From assembly GCF_036924535.1 (NCBI RefSeq), contig NZ_JAZHRT010000001.1:3906001-3970000 (forward strand): a stretch of 64,000 nt of DNA. The letters are read 5' to 3'. Made by a program: the position numbers and the translations under genes. Origin of the DNA: Bradyrhizobium sp. AZCC 2262 (lineage in GTDB: Bacteria; Pseudomonadota; Alphaproteobacteria; Rhizobiales; Xanthobacteraceae). Numbering within the stretch: position 1 is the first letter of the stretch; every line of letters begins with the position of its first letter. Below, one piece after another: positions 49,808 through 59,900 of this stretch. Under the pieces are notes generated by a model. That model ran no database searches, was not told where the DNA came from, and was given only the letters and a program-made list of their open reading frames with translations.

Positions 49808-50806
49808 TTATTCCGCTTCCGCGGTCAGCGTCTTGGCCTGGGCAACCCAGGCATCGGCGCGGCTCGGAAGACCAACCTCTTCGCCGATCTTGTGCGCGGT
49901 GTCGTGGTCGAGCTCGGCGAGCTGCCAGTAGTGGAAGATGCCGAGGTCGTTGAGCTTCTTCTCGATCGCACCCGATACGCCGGTGAGCTTCTTGAGATTG
50001 TCGGCGGTGCCGCGCGGACCGGCCAGACCCTGGAAGCCGGTCGGCTGGGGCGCTGCCGGAATCTCTTCGCGGGCCGGCTGAGCGGAGGCGCCGATGTCGA
50101 TGCCGTGGTCGCCCTGGGCGCGCGAGATGCCGTCGATGGCAGCACGGGCAATCAGGTCGCAATACAGCGAAATGGCGCGGCCGGCGTCGTCATTGCCCGG
50201 CACCACAAAGGTGATGCCCTTGGGGTCGGAGTTGGTATCGACGATCGCGGCAACTGGAATGTTGAGCCGCTGCGCTTCCTGGATCGCGATGTCTTCCTTG
50301 TTGGTGTCGATCACGAAGATCATGTCGGGAAGACCGCCCATGTCCTTGATGCCGCCGAGCGAACGGTCGAGCTTGTCCCGCTCGCGCTGCAGCGTCAGCC
50401 GCTCCTTCTTGGTGTAGGAGTTGGCTTCGCCCCCCGACAGCACCTCATCGAGATGGCGCAGGCGCTTGATCGAGCCCGAGATCGTCTTCCAGTTGGTCAG
50501 CGTGCCGCCGAGCCAGCGCGAATTGACGAAATACTGCGCCGAACGCTTGGCAGCCTCAGCGACACCGTCCTGCGCCTGGCGCTTGGTGCCGACGAACAGA
50601 ATGCGGCCGCCCTTGGCGACGGTGTCGGATACCGCCTGCAGCGCGCGATGCAGCATCGGCACGGTCTGGGCGAGATCGATGATGTGGATGTTGTTGCGGG
50701 CACCGAAAATGAACTCCGCCATTTTCGGATTCCAGCGGTGCGATTGGTGGCCAAAGTGCACGCCAGCTTCAAGCAGCTGACGCATAGAAAAATCGGGTAG
50801 CGACAT
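49808..50806 (-). CDS. rpsB: ribosomal protein S2 with C-terminal extension
   Basis: Small-subunit protein S2. It has 332 residues, against about 240 in E. coli. The normal core runs to about residue 235: [74 protein letters not shown]. The extra 90 residues contain a Pro/Ala linker and a helix-hairpin-helix-like unit ([36 protein letters not shown]), an extension known in alphaproteobacteria. The ATG has GGAG about 12 bases upstream. It is the first gene of the rpsB-tsf-pyrH-frr operon. Confidence 0.97.
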   Translation of the reverse strand: MSLPDFSMRQLLEAGVHFGHQSHRWNPKMAEFIFGARNNIHIIDLAQTVPMLHRALQAVSDTVAKGGRILFVGTKRQAQDGVAEAAKRSAQYFVNSRWLGGTLTNWKTISGSIKRLRHLDEVLSGGEANSYTKKERLTLQRERDKLDRSLGGIKDMGGLPDMIFVIDTNKEDIAIQEAQRLNIPVAAIVDTNSDPKGITFVVPGNDDAGRAISLYCDLIARAAIDGISRAQGDHGIDIGASAQPAREEIPAAPQPTGFQGLAGPRGTADNLKKLTGVSGAIEKKLNDLGIFHYWQLAELDHDTAHKIGEEVGLPSRADAWVAQAKTLTAEAE

Positions 50807-50916
50807 AGTGATGATTCTCCGGTTGGTTCCTCCGGAAACGTGTGAGCAAACGAGCCTTATGGCCCGGCTGCCACCGGACGGCCTTTTGAGCCATGTTTCC
50901 GTGTGAGATGGCGCGC

Positions 50917-50944
50917 TGTATAGCCGGATTCCAGCCAGAAGCAA
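50917..50944 (-). promoter_or_regulatory. likely sigma-70 promoter of rpsB
   Basis: Reading the minus strand, TTGCTT (50944-50939) is followed after 16 bases by TATACA (50922-50917), about 110 bases before the rpsB ATG. Spacing and hexamers fit a housekeeping promoter. The long leader would leave room for S2 autoregulation. Confidence 0.45.
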
Positions 50945-51029
50945 GGAAATACGGCCGGATTTTCGGCCTTCCAGCCCTGCGATTGAGGCCCGTCGGGGCC
51001 AGATCCCGGGGGATCTGGCCCGTTAACAA

Positions 51030-53276
51030 TCAGCACCGGGCACCCGGCGGGCACTTCCTGGCGACCGCCGCCGGCGCCGGGCGTGGCGGAGGCGCGGCCA
51101 TCCGGGGCGGCGGAGCAGCCATCCGGGGCGGAGGTGGTGCAGCCATCCTCGGTGGCGGCGACGGGGCGGCCATCCTCGGCGGCGGCGCGGCCATCCTCGG
51201 CGGTGGGGATGGCGGAGCGACCCGGGCCGCCGGCGGTGGGGGCCTTGCCGCATGTACCGCGGCCGGCGGCGGCGCGCGCCGAAGTTCAGGCTGCAATTGA
51301 GGTTTCGGCGCAATCGCAGCGGACGGCTTCGGCGCAGCGGCGCTGGGTGGCGGCGCCACGACCCGCGGGCCCGCCGGAGCTGTGGCCCCGATGGCGGGCC
51401 TGGAGCCGGTAGCCGCGCCGGGTGCCGTGGGAGCCGCTCCCCCCGGTGGCTTCGCGTCCGGTGCAAGCCTGGCGTTCGGATTGACGGTGCCTGGCGATAC
51501 CGCGGCGCTCGGCGGCGCGGGCGGCGCACCCCTGGCGCCTGGAACGGGGAGTGCGTTGGTCCTCGGCAAAGTCTGGTTCGACGGCAGCGCGCCCGGTGCA
51601 TTGACCGGCTGCGTCACATTCGGCCTTCCGGCCGGCCCAGCGCCAGGCAAACCAGTCCTCACAGCAGGATTGATCGCAGCACTCGGCGGTACTGGCGCCT
51701 TGCCTTGCTGGATCAGCGTCGCCCTTTGGGCGACCGCAGGCGGCAGTGTCGGCGTGGCGCCACGTTGCCCCGGCGCGGCCGGAGCACCGGGGCGTCCGGC
51801 ACCAAGTCGATCCGAGGGCGACGTCGGCTGCGGCGGCCTGTTGATGACGTTGTTGATGACGGCCCGGTTGTGGATGTTGGCAAAGATGATGTTGTTTGGC
51901 GGCGGCGCCACATAGCGCGGAGCCCGCACATAGACCGGGATCGGCACAAAGATCGGTTGCGGCAGGATGAACAGCCCGATCGGCGGCGGCGGCGGCTCCA
52001 ATATCACGAAATCGTCCGGCGGCGGCGGCAGATAGTAGACCGGCGCGGGTGGCGGCGGGACAAAATCGAGATCTGGATCTCCGAAGGCCAGCACCGGTCG
52101 GTCGACATAGATGAACTCTTCCGGCGGCGGCGGCGGCACGTCGTAGTCGATGACGTCAAACGACGGCGGCGGCTCCAGCGACGCGGTGAGAATGGCAAGG
52201 CGGCGGCGCGCGTCGGCGGCATGCGGCCCGCGCGGATAGCGTTGCAGATACGACCAATAGGCGTTCGGCGTGTCGGCGCGGTAGGTGCGGCGCCACGTGA
52301 TTGCTTCGCGCCGCGCTGCCGCGATCGCCCTCACCCGCTTCGCCATGGGATCGTCGGGATAGGCGCCGAGAAAATCCTCATAGGCCGGCAGCGTGTCGCG
52401 CTCCAGCGCCGCGGCATAGGCATCTTGCACACCAAGCTCGCGGATCGGCTTGTTGCGGATGGCGGCGACCTGGTCCGGCGGCGTAGCTGCCGGCGCATCC
52501 GGTGCGCGCTCGAAGAATGTGAAGGCCGCATCGACCTTCTGGCTGTCCCAGGGCACCTGCGCGCCCTTGCTTGCCTCGTTGACGCGAAGCCGCACGCGAT
52601 TGAAGACCTCCGGCAGCGGCAATCCGCCGGTCCGGATCATCTCGGCCAGCGACTGCGCGTAGGCGCCGTACGGTCCCTGCTCGGCCGGTGCGACCGTTCC
52701 GGGCGCCGCGTTGAATGCGATCAGCATATGCGGGTCCGCCTCGACCAAGGCGAGGCCGCTGGCGATCTGCCCGTTGACGAAAGGCTGCTGCCGCGCCGCG
52801 TCCAGCACGACGATTCCGGCCTTCAGCGGCAGCGAGGCGAGTTGGCGGATGTAGTCACCGGTCCGTAGCGCCTCGATCGGCACGTCGGTATCGCGGTTGA
52901 TCGCGGAATCGACCGGCACGAAATAGTTCTCGCCCGCCAGCTGCAGCCCGTAACCGGCCAGATACACCATCGCGACCGTGTCCGGCCCCGAGCTTTCGGC
53001 TTTCTGGATGAAATCGCGAAAACTCTTGCGCAGCGTGTCGCCATCGAGATCGCGCGCGCCGATCACGTCGAAGCCGGCCGCCTGCAAGGTCTGCGCGATC
53101 AGGCCGGCATCGTTGGCCGCGGTTGCAAGCGGCGATTTCGCATAGGCGCCATTGCCGACCACCAGCGCAATGCGCTTTTCCGGCTGCTGCGCGGCGGCGG
53201 TGTTCAAATGTCCCGCCAGCCCCGATATCGCGACGAGACACGCCGAGAAGATCGACAAACTTCTTGCTACCCGCAT
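51030..53276 (-). CDS. exported caspase-fold (C14) protein lacking the catalytic His and Cys, with Pro-rich C-terminus
   Basis: A 748-residue exported protein. A signal peptide (about 1-30, ending LNTAAAQQ) is followed by a caspase/metacaspase p20-like fold at about 33-250: KRIALVVGNGAYAKSPLATA, AANDAGLIAQTLQAAGFDVI. The catalytic His motif usually read as GHG is AGYGLQ here, and the DACR motif is LDAARQQ, so both catalytic residues are replaced. A repeat-like helical part follows to about 380 (YLQRYPRGPHAADARRRLA). The second half is Pro-rich (PPPPPEEFIYVDRP) and ends in PPPRMAAP repeats. It is probably a non-enzymatic scaffold. Confidence 0.88.
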   Translation of the reverse strand: MRVARSLSIFSACLVAISGLAGHLNTAAAQQPEKRIALVVGNGAYAKSPLATAANDAGLIAQTLQAAGFDVIGARDLDGDTLRKSFRDFIQKAESSGPDTVAMVYLAGYGLQLAGENYFVPVDSAINRDTDVPIEALRTGDYIRQLASLPLKAGIVVLDAARQQPFVNGQIASGLALVEADPHMLIAFNAAPGTVAPAEQGPYGAYAQSLAEMIRTGGLPLPEVFNRVRLRVNEASKGAQVPWDSQKVDAAFTFFERAPDAPAATPPDQVAAIRNKPIRELGVQDAYAAALERDTLPAYEDFLGAYPDDPMAKRVRAIAAARREAITWRRTYRADTPNAYWSYLQRYPRGPHAADARRRLAILTASLEPPPSFDVIDYDVPPPPPEEFIYVDRPVLAFGDPDLDFVPPPPAPVYYLPPPPDDFVILEPPPPPIGLFILPQPIFVPIPVYVRAPRYVAPPPNNIIFANIHNRAVINNVINRPPQPTSPSDRLGAGRPGAPAAPGQRGATPTLPPAVAQRATLIQQGKAPVPPSAAINPAVRTGLPGAGPAGRPNVTQPVNAPGALPSNQTLPRTNALPVPGARGAPPAPPSAAVSPGTVNPNARLAPDAKPPGGAAPTAPGAATGSRPAIGATAPAGPRVVAPPPSAAAPKPSAAIAPKPQLQPELRRAPPPAAVHAARPPPPAARVAPPSPPPRMAAPPPRMAAPSPPPRMAAPPPPRMAAPPPRMAAPPPRPAPAAVARKCPPGARC

Positions 53277-53518
53277 GGGATTCCACCCTGTCGTCGCCCC
53301 CGCTGTATGGAGCGCGTGTTAAAGTGAACATTTCTTGAATAATTGCGCTCTCAGCAAGGCATAGCGCCTCGCTCCGTCCGGTTCCGGCACTGAAATTCCA
53401 TTGTCGCGGCTGTTTGGCGGGCGTATCGTTGCGTCAAGATCGTGTTCGCCTGCATCGTGAGGCGACTGCGCGAGTTCCTCCCGGTGTGCGAATTGCCCAT
53501 GCAATGGAGGAAATCGCC

Positions 53519-53986
53519 ATGACCGTTTCCCCGACCCTGCAGAAATACCTGGATCAGAGCGTCACCTACGACCTGATCCCCCATGCCCCCACGATGTCAT
53601 CGACGCGCACGGCCGAGGCTTGCCATGTCCCGGGCGAGGCGCTGGCCAAGGCCGTCGTGCTGCGCCGCGACGGCGGCTACATGATGGCTGTCCTTCCCGC
53701 CTCCCATCACCTGCATCTGTCGGCCCTGAAAAGTCAGCTCGGCCACAAGGTCGACCTGGCGAGCGAGGACGAAATCGAACGGCTGTTCGAGGATTGCGAG
53801 CGCGGGGCCGTACCGCCGCTCGGCGAGTGCTACGGGCTGGATGTCATCGTCGACAACAGCATCGATGCACGGCGTCACGTCTACCTGGAAGGCGGCGATC
53901 ACGCCACGCTGATCCGCCTGGAGGGCCCGCAATTCGCGCGACTGACGGCGAAGGCCTGGCGCGGCCACTTCAGCACGCACGATTGA
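53519..53986 (+). CDS. YbaK/ProX-type aminoacyl-tRNA deacylase domain protein
   Basis: A 155-residue protein of the YbaK/EbsC fold. It removes wrongly attached amino acids from tRNA in trans, in characterised members. YDLIPHAPTMSSTRTAEACH, VPGEALAKAVVLRRDGGYMM (the Lys region of the active site), VLPASHHLHLSALKSQLG, and the late VYLEGGDHATLIRLEGPQF follow family order. The substrate tRNA is unknown. GGAGGA lies seven bases before the chosen ATG; frames further upstream are leader. It is divergent from the caspase-fold gene. Confidence 0.88.
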   Translation: MTVSPTLQKYLDQSVTYDLIPHAPTMSSTRTAEACHVPGEALAKAVVLRRDGGYMMAVLPASHHLHLSALKSQLGHKVDLASEDEIERLFEDCERGAVPPLGECYGLDVIVDNSIDARRHVYLEGGDHATLIRLEGPQFARLTAKAWRGHFSTHD

Positions 53987-54047
53987 GGCCGCTCGGTCGG
54001 CCGACTGCGCCGCTGCGGTCGCTACACGTCAGGTAAAGCGCCCCGCG

Positions 54048-54101
54048 CCTGTTCGCGGTCGAACCGGCGTGAGCCGACTGGCACGATTCGACCGCAACAG
54101 G
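54048..54101. repeat. long-armed inverted repeat between convergent genes
   Basis: CTGTTCGCGGTCGAACCG (54049-54066) is matched in inverted orientation by CGATTCGACCGCAACAG (54084-54100), with one bulge and one mismatch around an 18-base loop. It lies between the convergent YbaK-like gene and the CBS gene and could end both mRNAs. Confidence 0.6.
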
Positions 54102-54109
54102 CCGCCGCT

Positions 54110-54529
54110 TCAGTGATGGGCCGCAACGCTCTTCACGTAGCCGGACACCAAATCACCTGATGTAGAATGGCCGATGTCGCCCAGGCTGATCATGCCGACC
54201 ATGCGTTTGCTCTTGTTGATCACCGGCAACCTGCGGACCTTCAGCGTCTCCATGTGATGCACCGCCTTGGCAAGGTCATCGTCCTCGCGGCAGCAATGGA
54301 TCCCATCGGTCATTACATCGCGTGCCTTGGCGCGGCTGGCATCGAAGCCGTTGCCGGCAAGCCCTTTGCAGACGATGTCGCGATCGGTCACCATCCCGAC
54401 CAGCTTGTCGTCCTCTCCGATTGGAATGCAGCCGATATCGTGCGCTCGCATCAGCTTGGCGATTTCGGTGATGGGGGTGTCGGGGCTGACCCAGTCGACG
54501 CCCTTGTGCATCGCGTCCTTGACTTTCAT
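54110..54529 (-). CDS. protein with two CBS domains
   Basis: A 139-residue cytosolic protein made of two CBS repeats: MKVKDAMHKGVDWVSPDTPI with MRAHDIGCIPIGEDDKLVGM and TDRDIV, then ARDVMTDGIHCCREDDDLAK with ETLKVRRLPVINKSKRMVGM and ISLGDI. A CBS pair forms a Bateman module that binds adenine nucleotides. As a stand-alone module it may act on a partner encoded elsewhere. GGAGGT lies six bases before the ATG at 54529; the upstream frame extension is leader. No obvious partner is adjacent. Confidence 0.93.
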   Translation of the reverse strand: MKVKDAMHKGVDWVSPDTPITEIAKLMRAHDIGCIPIGEDDKLVGMVTDRDIVCKGLAGNGFDASRAKARDVMTDGIHCCREDDDLAKAVHHMETLKVRRLPVINKSKRMVGMISLGDIGHSTSGDLVSGYVKSVAAHH

Positions 54530-54809
54530 GGCGGACCTCCGTTGCTGCGATTTCAGGTGGTATTCACGTGATGCAGAACAGTTCCCCCGTGGCTCGATTA
54601 TACGACGGATCCGGCAGGTCGGCATCGCAAAAAAGCAATGACAACTTCTTGAAGTTCGCGCATCTGCGTCGGTGTGCGGCGGCATGGGCAACCGCGCACA
54701 GCGCGGTTGAAGCTAGAAGCGTTCGCGTTCCGGAATCATGTTGATGATGCTGACATAACCTGGCAGCAGGCCATGGTAACCTCGTCCGGCTTGATAACGG
54801 GGCGGATTA

Positions 54810-55499
54810 ATGTCGCGCGCGCAGCGCCTGCTCGATCTCATTCAGCTTTTGCGTGGCTATCGACGCCCGGTCAGCGGCGCGGTGCTGGCCGAGGCGCTTG
54901 GGATTTCGCTGCGCACGCCGTACCGCGACATCGAAACGCTCAACGGTCAGGGCGCGCAGATCGATGGCGAACCGGGCGTCGGCTACGTGCTGCGTCCGGG
55001 ATTCATGCTGCCGCCGCTGATGTTCTCGGAAGACGAAATCGAGGCGATCGTGCTCGGCTCGCGCTGGGTGGCGGACCGCACGGACGCGGCCTTGAGCGGC
55101 GCCGCGCGCAGCGCATTGGCCAAGATATCTGCCGTGCTTCCGCCGGACCTGAAGGATGGTCTCGATACGTCCGGCCTTCTGATCGGGCCGGGACAAGCGA
55201 TCGCCGCCGGTGATGCCGAACTGCCGGTCATTCGCCAGGCGATCCGGACCGAGCGCAAATTGCGGATCGGCTATCTCGACGGTAATGGACGCAGCTCCAG
55301 GCGCACGGTCTGGCCGTTCGCGCTGGGCTTTTTCGACCGCGTGCGGATCGTCGTGGCGTGGTGCGAGCTCCGCGAGGGCTTTCGGCATTTCCGCACCGAC
55401 CGCATCGGCAAGGTGCAAGCCCTCGACAAGCGCTATCCGCGCCGCCGACAGGCCCTGCTGAAGGATTGGCGTGCGGCCGAAGGAATCCCCGAACACTGA
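54810..55499 (+). CDS. YafY-type HTH and WYL-domain transcriptional regulator
   Basis: A 229-residue regulator. The N-terminal winged helix (MSRAQRLLDLIQLLRGYRRP, LAEALGISLRTPYRDIETLN) binds DNA. A middle helical part is followed by a WYL-like ligand domain from about 135 to 205 (IGYLDGNGRSSRRTVWPFAL), in which the WYL positions read less strictly. WYL regulators sense nucleic acid or small ligands and often control a neighbour. The VOC gene follows 108 bases downstream on the same strand and is the likely target. Confidence 0.92.
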   Translation: MSRAQRLLDLIQLLRGYRRPVSGAVLAEALGISLRTPYRDIETLNGQGAQIDGEPGVGYVLRPGFMLPPLMFSEDEIEAIVLGSRWVADRTDAALSGAARSALAKISAVLPPDLKDGLDTSGLLIGPGQAIAAGDAELPVIRQAIRTERKLRIGYLDGNGRSSRRTVWPFALGFFDRVRIVVAWCELREGFRHFRTDRIGKVQALDKRYPRRRQALLKDWRAAEGIPEH

Positions 55500-55607
55500 G
55501 CCGATCTCACTACTGACAGTTTTTGGCAGGGTCATCCCCTAAGGCTGAGATCGAGCTGGACGCCGCAAAGCGGCTTCGCAGCGATGTTCAAAACAGGGAA
55601 CCTGCCA

Positions 55608-55979
55608 ATGCCGAATTTCAGCTTCGTCCTGCTCTATGTCGAGAACCCGCCGGCGAGCGCCGGCTTTTATGCCGACTTGCTCGGCCGCCCCATCGTCGAG
55701 ACCTCGCCGACCTTTGCGATGCTGCCGCTGACCGAGGGCGTGATGCTGGGACTGTGGTCGCGCAAGACCGTGGAGCCCGCTGCCGCCGCGCAGGCAGGCG
55801 CCAGTGAAGTCGCGTTCACGGTCGAAAATGCCGCCGCGGTCGAGGCAACCTTCGCCGACTGGAAGAAGCGCGGGCTGAACATCTTGCAAGACCCCGTGCA
55901 GATGGATTTCGGTGCGACCTTCGTCGCGGCCGATCCCGACGGCCATCGCCTGCGCGTGTTCGTTCCTGCGGCGGCGTGA
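55608..55979 (+). CDS. VOC (glyoxalase/bleomycin-resistance) family protein
   Basis: A 123-residue single-domain protein with the paired beta-alpha-beta-beta-beta modules of the vicinal oxygen chelate fold: FSFVLLYVENPPASAGFYAD and EVAFTVENAAAVEATFADWK, ending TFVAADPDGHRLRVFVPAA. The metal ligand positions are incomplete (no clear first His), so it could be a binding protein rather than an enzyme. The ATG at 55608 has AGGGAA eight bases upstream. WYL regulator plus VOC protein is a frequent pair, pointing to a regulated detoxification or binding role. Confidence 0.88.
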   Translation: MPNFSFVLLYVENPPASAGFYADLLGRPIVETSPTFAMLPLTEGVMLGLWSRKTVEPAAAAQAGASEVAFTVENAAAVEATFADWKKRGLNILQDPVQMDFGATFVAADPDGHRLRVFVPAAA

Positions 55980-56120
55980 GCAGGACGGCGTGGCTACTCG
56001 AACTTTCCGAGCCGCTGCTGGTCTGAGATGAGGCCTAATCCGTCAATTGCAGGTCGGCGAGCGTCGTTCTCGCCGCCGGCTGGGCGCGGCGGCGCGCGCC
56101 GCGCCCTATCCAGCCGCAGA

Positions 56121-56855
56121 TCAACTCAACAACTCGACCTTGCCGGTTGCAAGCCGGTAGATGCCGCCGACCACTTTGAGCTTGTTCTGCTCGACGGCGG
56201 CGTTGAGGATCGGCGCGGCCGATTTCAGCTTGGCGACGTTATCGATCACGTTCTGCCGAATGGCGTTGTCGAGCGCATTTCCGCTCTGCTGTGCCGACGC
56301 CTTCACCGCGGGTGCAATCGCAGCCACCAGAGACGGAATGTGTCCCGGCGGCGGCTTGTCGTCCTTCAGGGATTTGATCGTCGCGTCGACGGCACCGCAA
56401 CTGTCGTGACCAAGGACGAGGATCATCGGCGCGCCAAGCACGGCGACGGCATATTCCATGCTTGCAACCGTATCGTCGTTAGCGAAATTGCCGGCCACGC
56501 GGCAGACGAACAAGTCACCACGCCCGCTATCGAAGGCATATTCGGGCGCGATGCGCGAATCCGCACAGCTCAGGATGGCCGCGTAAGGGTTCTGACCTCC
56601 GGCCAATGCCTCCCTCTCATGCTTGAAGTCGTGGCGCCGCGATGTGCCGTCAACATAGCGCGCATTTCCTTCCATCAATTTCTTGAGGGCGGCATCCGGC
56701 GACAACAAGTTCTGCGGCTTGGGAGGAGCCTTCGTATCCTTGGCGCTAGCTGTGTCGGCGAGCATCAGCCCAAGTGCTGAGGCCGCGAAGAGAACCAGGG
56801 AACGCCGCGAGGGCGCTGTCGGATGAAGCTGATCTAATGAACATTTTTCGCACAT
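56121..56855 (-). CDS. exported beta-class carbonic anhydrase
   Basis: Hydrates CO2. It has 244 residues. Zinc ligands are in ILSCADSRIAPEYAF (Cys, Asp-Arg pair) and LVLGHDSCGAVDATI (His and Cys), with RVAGNFANDDTVASMEYAVA in between. Unusually it has an N-terminal export signal: MCEKCSLDQLHPTAPSRRSL with a hydrophobic stretch and an AxA-like site (TASAKDTKA). SRRS resembles a Tat signal. So it should act in the periplasm. It has AGGAAA eight bases before the ATG. It follows dnaE on the same strand. Confidence 0.92.
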   Translation of the reverse strand: MCEKCSLDQLHPTAPSRRSLVLFAASALGLMLADTASAKDTKAPPKPQNLLSPDAALKKLMEGNARYVDGTSRRHDFKHEREALAGGQNPYAAILSCADSRIAPEYAFDSGRGDLFVCRVAGNFANDDTVASMEYAVAVLGAPMILVLGHDSCGAVDATIKSLKDDKPPPGHIPSLVAAIAPAVKASAQQSGNALDNAIRQNVIDNVAKLKSAAPILNAAVEQNKLKVVGGIYRLATGKVELLS

Positions 56856-56963
56856 TGCAATTTTCCTGCCTTTGCGGCTTGCGGCGTCCAAGTCGCCGAC
56901 GCCAATGGCGAATTCTTTGCATGGTTCGCGAAGATGTAGGCATGCGCCATGCCCAGGCGCTGA

Positions 56964-59900
56964 TTATAGCGTCTGCACGTCCACCACGCCCGCAACCGCC
57001 TTGATCGCGCCTGCGATCTGCGGCGAGACCTTGAAGCGCCCCGGCAGCTTCATCTCCACCTCGGTCTGGAGGTCGAGCATGATGACGAGCGAGACGTCGC
57101 CATCGGCGCCGCCCGACGGCGCGGGCGCAGGTTTTGCCGGCGCGCCCTTCGTCAGCCCGTTCGGAGCGGCGGCTTCGGGCATGTTGAGCCGTCGCGCGAT
57201 CGAATCCAGCGGCTTGGTGTCGCGAACGAAAATCCGCAGGCCTTTTTGGGTTTTCGCCGCGGCGTCATCCAGCGGCTCGGCATGCAGCACCCGCGCGCGT
57301 ACGTCCTCGCCCTGCAGTTCGGCGCCGAGCTGCAACAGCACGGCAGCCCCCGGCTCCAGCACGTCGCGGTATTGCGCAAGGCCTTCCGAAAACAGCACCG
57401 CCTCGAAATGGCCGGTCGGGTCGGATAGCCCCATGATGCCCATCTTGTTGCCGGTCTTGGTGCGGCGCTCCATGCGCGACACCACGGTCGCCGCGACCTT
57501 GCCCGCGGTCGCGCCGGTTTTGACGGCGCGGGAGAATTCCGCCCAGGACTGCACGCGAAGCCGCTTCAGCACGGTCGCGTAATCGTCGAGCGGATGGCCC
57601 GACAGGAAGAAGCCGACAGCGTCGTATTCGCGGCGGAGTTTTTCGGCCGGAAGCCAGGGTTCGATCTGCGGCAGCATGATGGTCGGCGCATCGGCAGCGT
57701 TGCCGAACATGTCGTTCTGACCGATCGTTGCGGCTTCGTGGCTGCGCTGGCAGGCAGCGAGAATGGCATCGGCGCCGGCAAAAACGCGGGCGCGGTTGGA
57801 TTCGAGCGTGTCGAAAGCGCCGGCCGCGGCCAGGCTTTCGATCACGCGCTTGTTGATGGCGCGCGGATTGACCCGCGCGGCGAAGTCCGCGAGCGACGTG
57901 AAAGCACCCTTGCGCCGCTCCTCCACGATCAACTCCACCGCCTGCGGGCCGACGCCCTTGAGCGCGGCCAGCGCATAGTAGATCGTGTTCTCGCCGACCT
58001 CGAAGGTGGCGCCCGATCGGTTGATGTTCGGCGCCTCGACCTTGATGCCGAGCCGCTGCGCCTCGGCGCGAAATTCCGAGAGCTTGTCGGTGTTGTTGAG
58101 TTCGAGCGTCATCGACGCCGCCAAAAACTCCACCGGATAATGCGCCTTCATGTAGGCGGTGTGGTAGGACACCAGCGCATAGGCTGCGGCATGGCTCTTG
58201 TTGAAGCCGTAGTCGGCGAATTTGGCGAGCAGTTCGAAGATCGTATCGGCCTGCCCCTTCGGCACGCCGTTCTTGACCGCGCCAGCGACGAAGACCGCGC
58301 GCTGCTTTTCCATCTCGGCGCGGATCTTCTTGCCCATCGCGCGGCGCAGCAGGTCGGCGTCGCCGAGCGAATAGCCCGACATCACCTGCGCGATCTGCAT
58401 CACCTGTTCCTGGTAGATGATGACGCCGAAGGTCTCTTTGAGGATGGGCTCCAGCACCGGATGCAGATATTCCGGCTCCTCGTCGCCGTGCTTGCGCGCG
58501 CAATAGGTCGGGATGTTCGCCATCGGGCCCGGGCGATACAGCGCCACCAGTGCAATGATGTCCTCGAAGCGGTCGGGGCGCATGTCGATCAGCGCCCGTC
58601 GCATGCCCTGGCTTTCCACCTGGAACACGCCGACCACGTCGCCTCGCGCCAGCATCTGGTAACTCGGCGCATCGTCGATCGGCAGCGTCGCCAGATCGAC
58701 CTGGATGTTGCGCTGCTTCAGCAGCTTCACCGCGACGTCGAGCACGGTCAGCGTCTTAAGGCCGAGGAAGTCGAACTTCACCAGCCCCGCCGGTTCGACC
58801 CATTTCATGTTGAACTGGGTCACCGGCATGTCGGATTTGGGATCGCGGTAGAGCGGCACCAGTTCGCTCAACGGGCGATCACCGATCACGATGCCGGCGG
58901 CGTGGGTCGAAGCGTGCCGTGTGAGGCCTTCGAGGCGCTGGGCGATGTCGAAGGCGCGCGCCACCACCGGGTCCTCGTCGCGGAACGCCTGCAGCTTCGG
59001 TTCGCTCTCGATCGCCTGCGCTAGCGTCACGGGTGCGGCCGGGTTTTGCGGCACCAGTTTTGTCAGTTTGTCGACCTGGCCGTACGGCATCTGCAGCACG
59101 CGGCCGACGTCGCGCAGCACGCCCCTCGCCTGAAGGGTGCCGAAGGTGATGATCTGCGCCACCTGATCGCGGCCATAGCGCTCCTGCACATAGTCGATCA
59201 CTTCGCCGCGGCGGTCCTGGCAGAAGTCGATGTCGAAGTCCGGCATCGACACGCGTTCGGGATTGAGGAAGCGCTCGAACAGCAGGCCAAAGCGGATCGG
59301 ATCGAGATCGGTGATGGTCAACGAATAGGCGACCAGCGAACCGGCGCCGGAGCCGCGGCCGGGACCGACCGGAATGTCGTGGGCCTTGGCCCATTTGATG
59401 AAGTCCGAGACGATCAGGAAGTAGCCCGCGTAGTTCATGCGGTTGATCACGTCGATCTCGAAGGCGAGACGCTTTTGGTATTCCTCTTCAGTGGTGCCGG
59501 GCGACAGGCCGTGGACCTGCAGGCGCCGTGCGAGCCCCTCTCCGGCCTGGCGCTTCAGCTCCGCGGCCTCCTCTGCTTCCGCGTCCGAGCCTGAGCCGGC
59601 GCCGACCGTGAAACGCGGCAGGATCGGCTTTCGCGTCTTCGGACGAAACGAACAGCGCTCCGCGATTTCGACCGTGGAGGCCAGCGCTTCCGGAATGTCG
59701 GCAAACAGCACCGCCATCTCGGCGCGGGTCTTGAAGCGGTGATCGGGCGTGAGCTGCTCGCGGTCGGTCTCGGCGATCAGCTTGCCACCGGCGATGCACA
59801 ACAGCGCGTCGTGCGCCTCATAATCGTCATTCGACGCGAAATATGGCTCGTTGGTCGCGACCAGCGGCAGGCCCTTGGCATAGGCGAGATCGATCAGGCC

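Noticed and set aside
57594..59024. Long plus-strand frame opposite dnaE (476 codons)
   Set aside because: It is a mirror of dnaE codon bias in GC-rich DNA: Arg/His/Asp-rich, no ribosome binding site, no known motif. The same applies to frames opposite bamA (41535-43007), lpxD/bamA (39261-41297), ppiD (1588-3096), gltA (28192-29880) and the caspase-fold gene (51252-52868).
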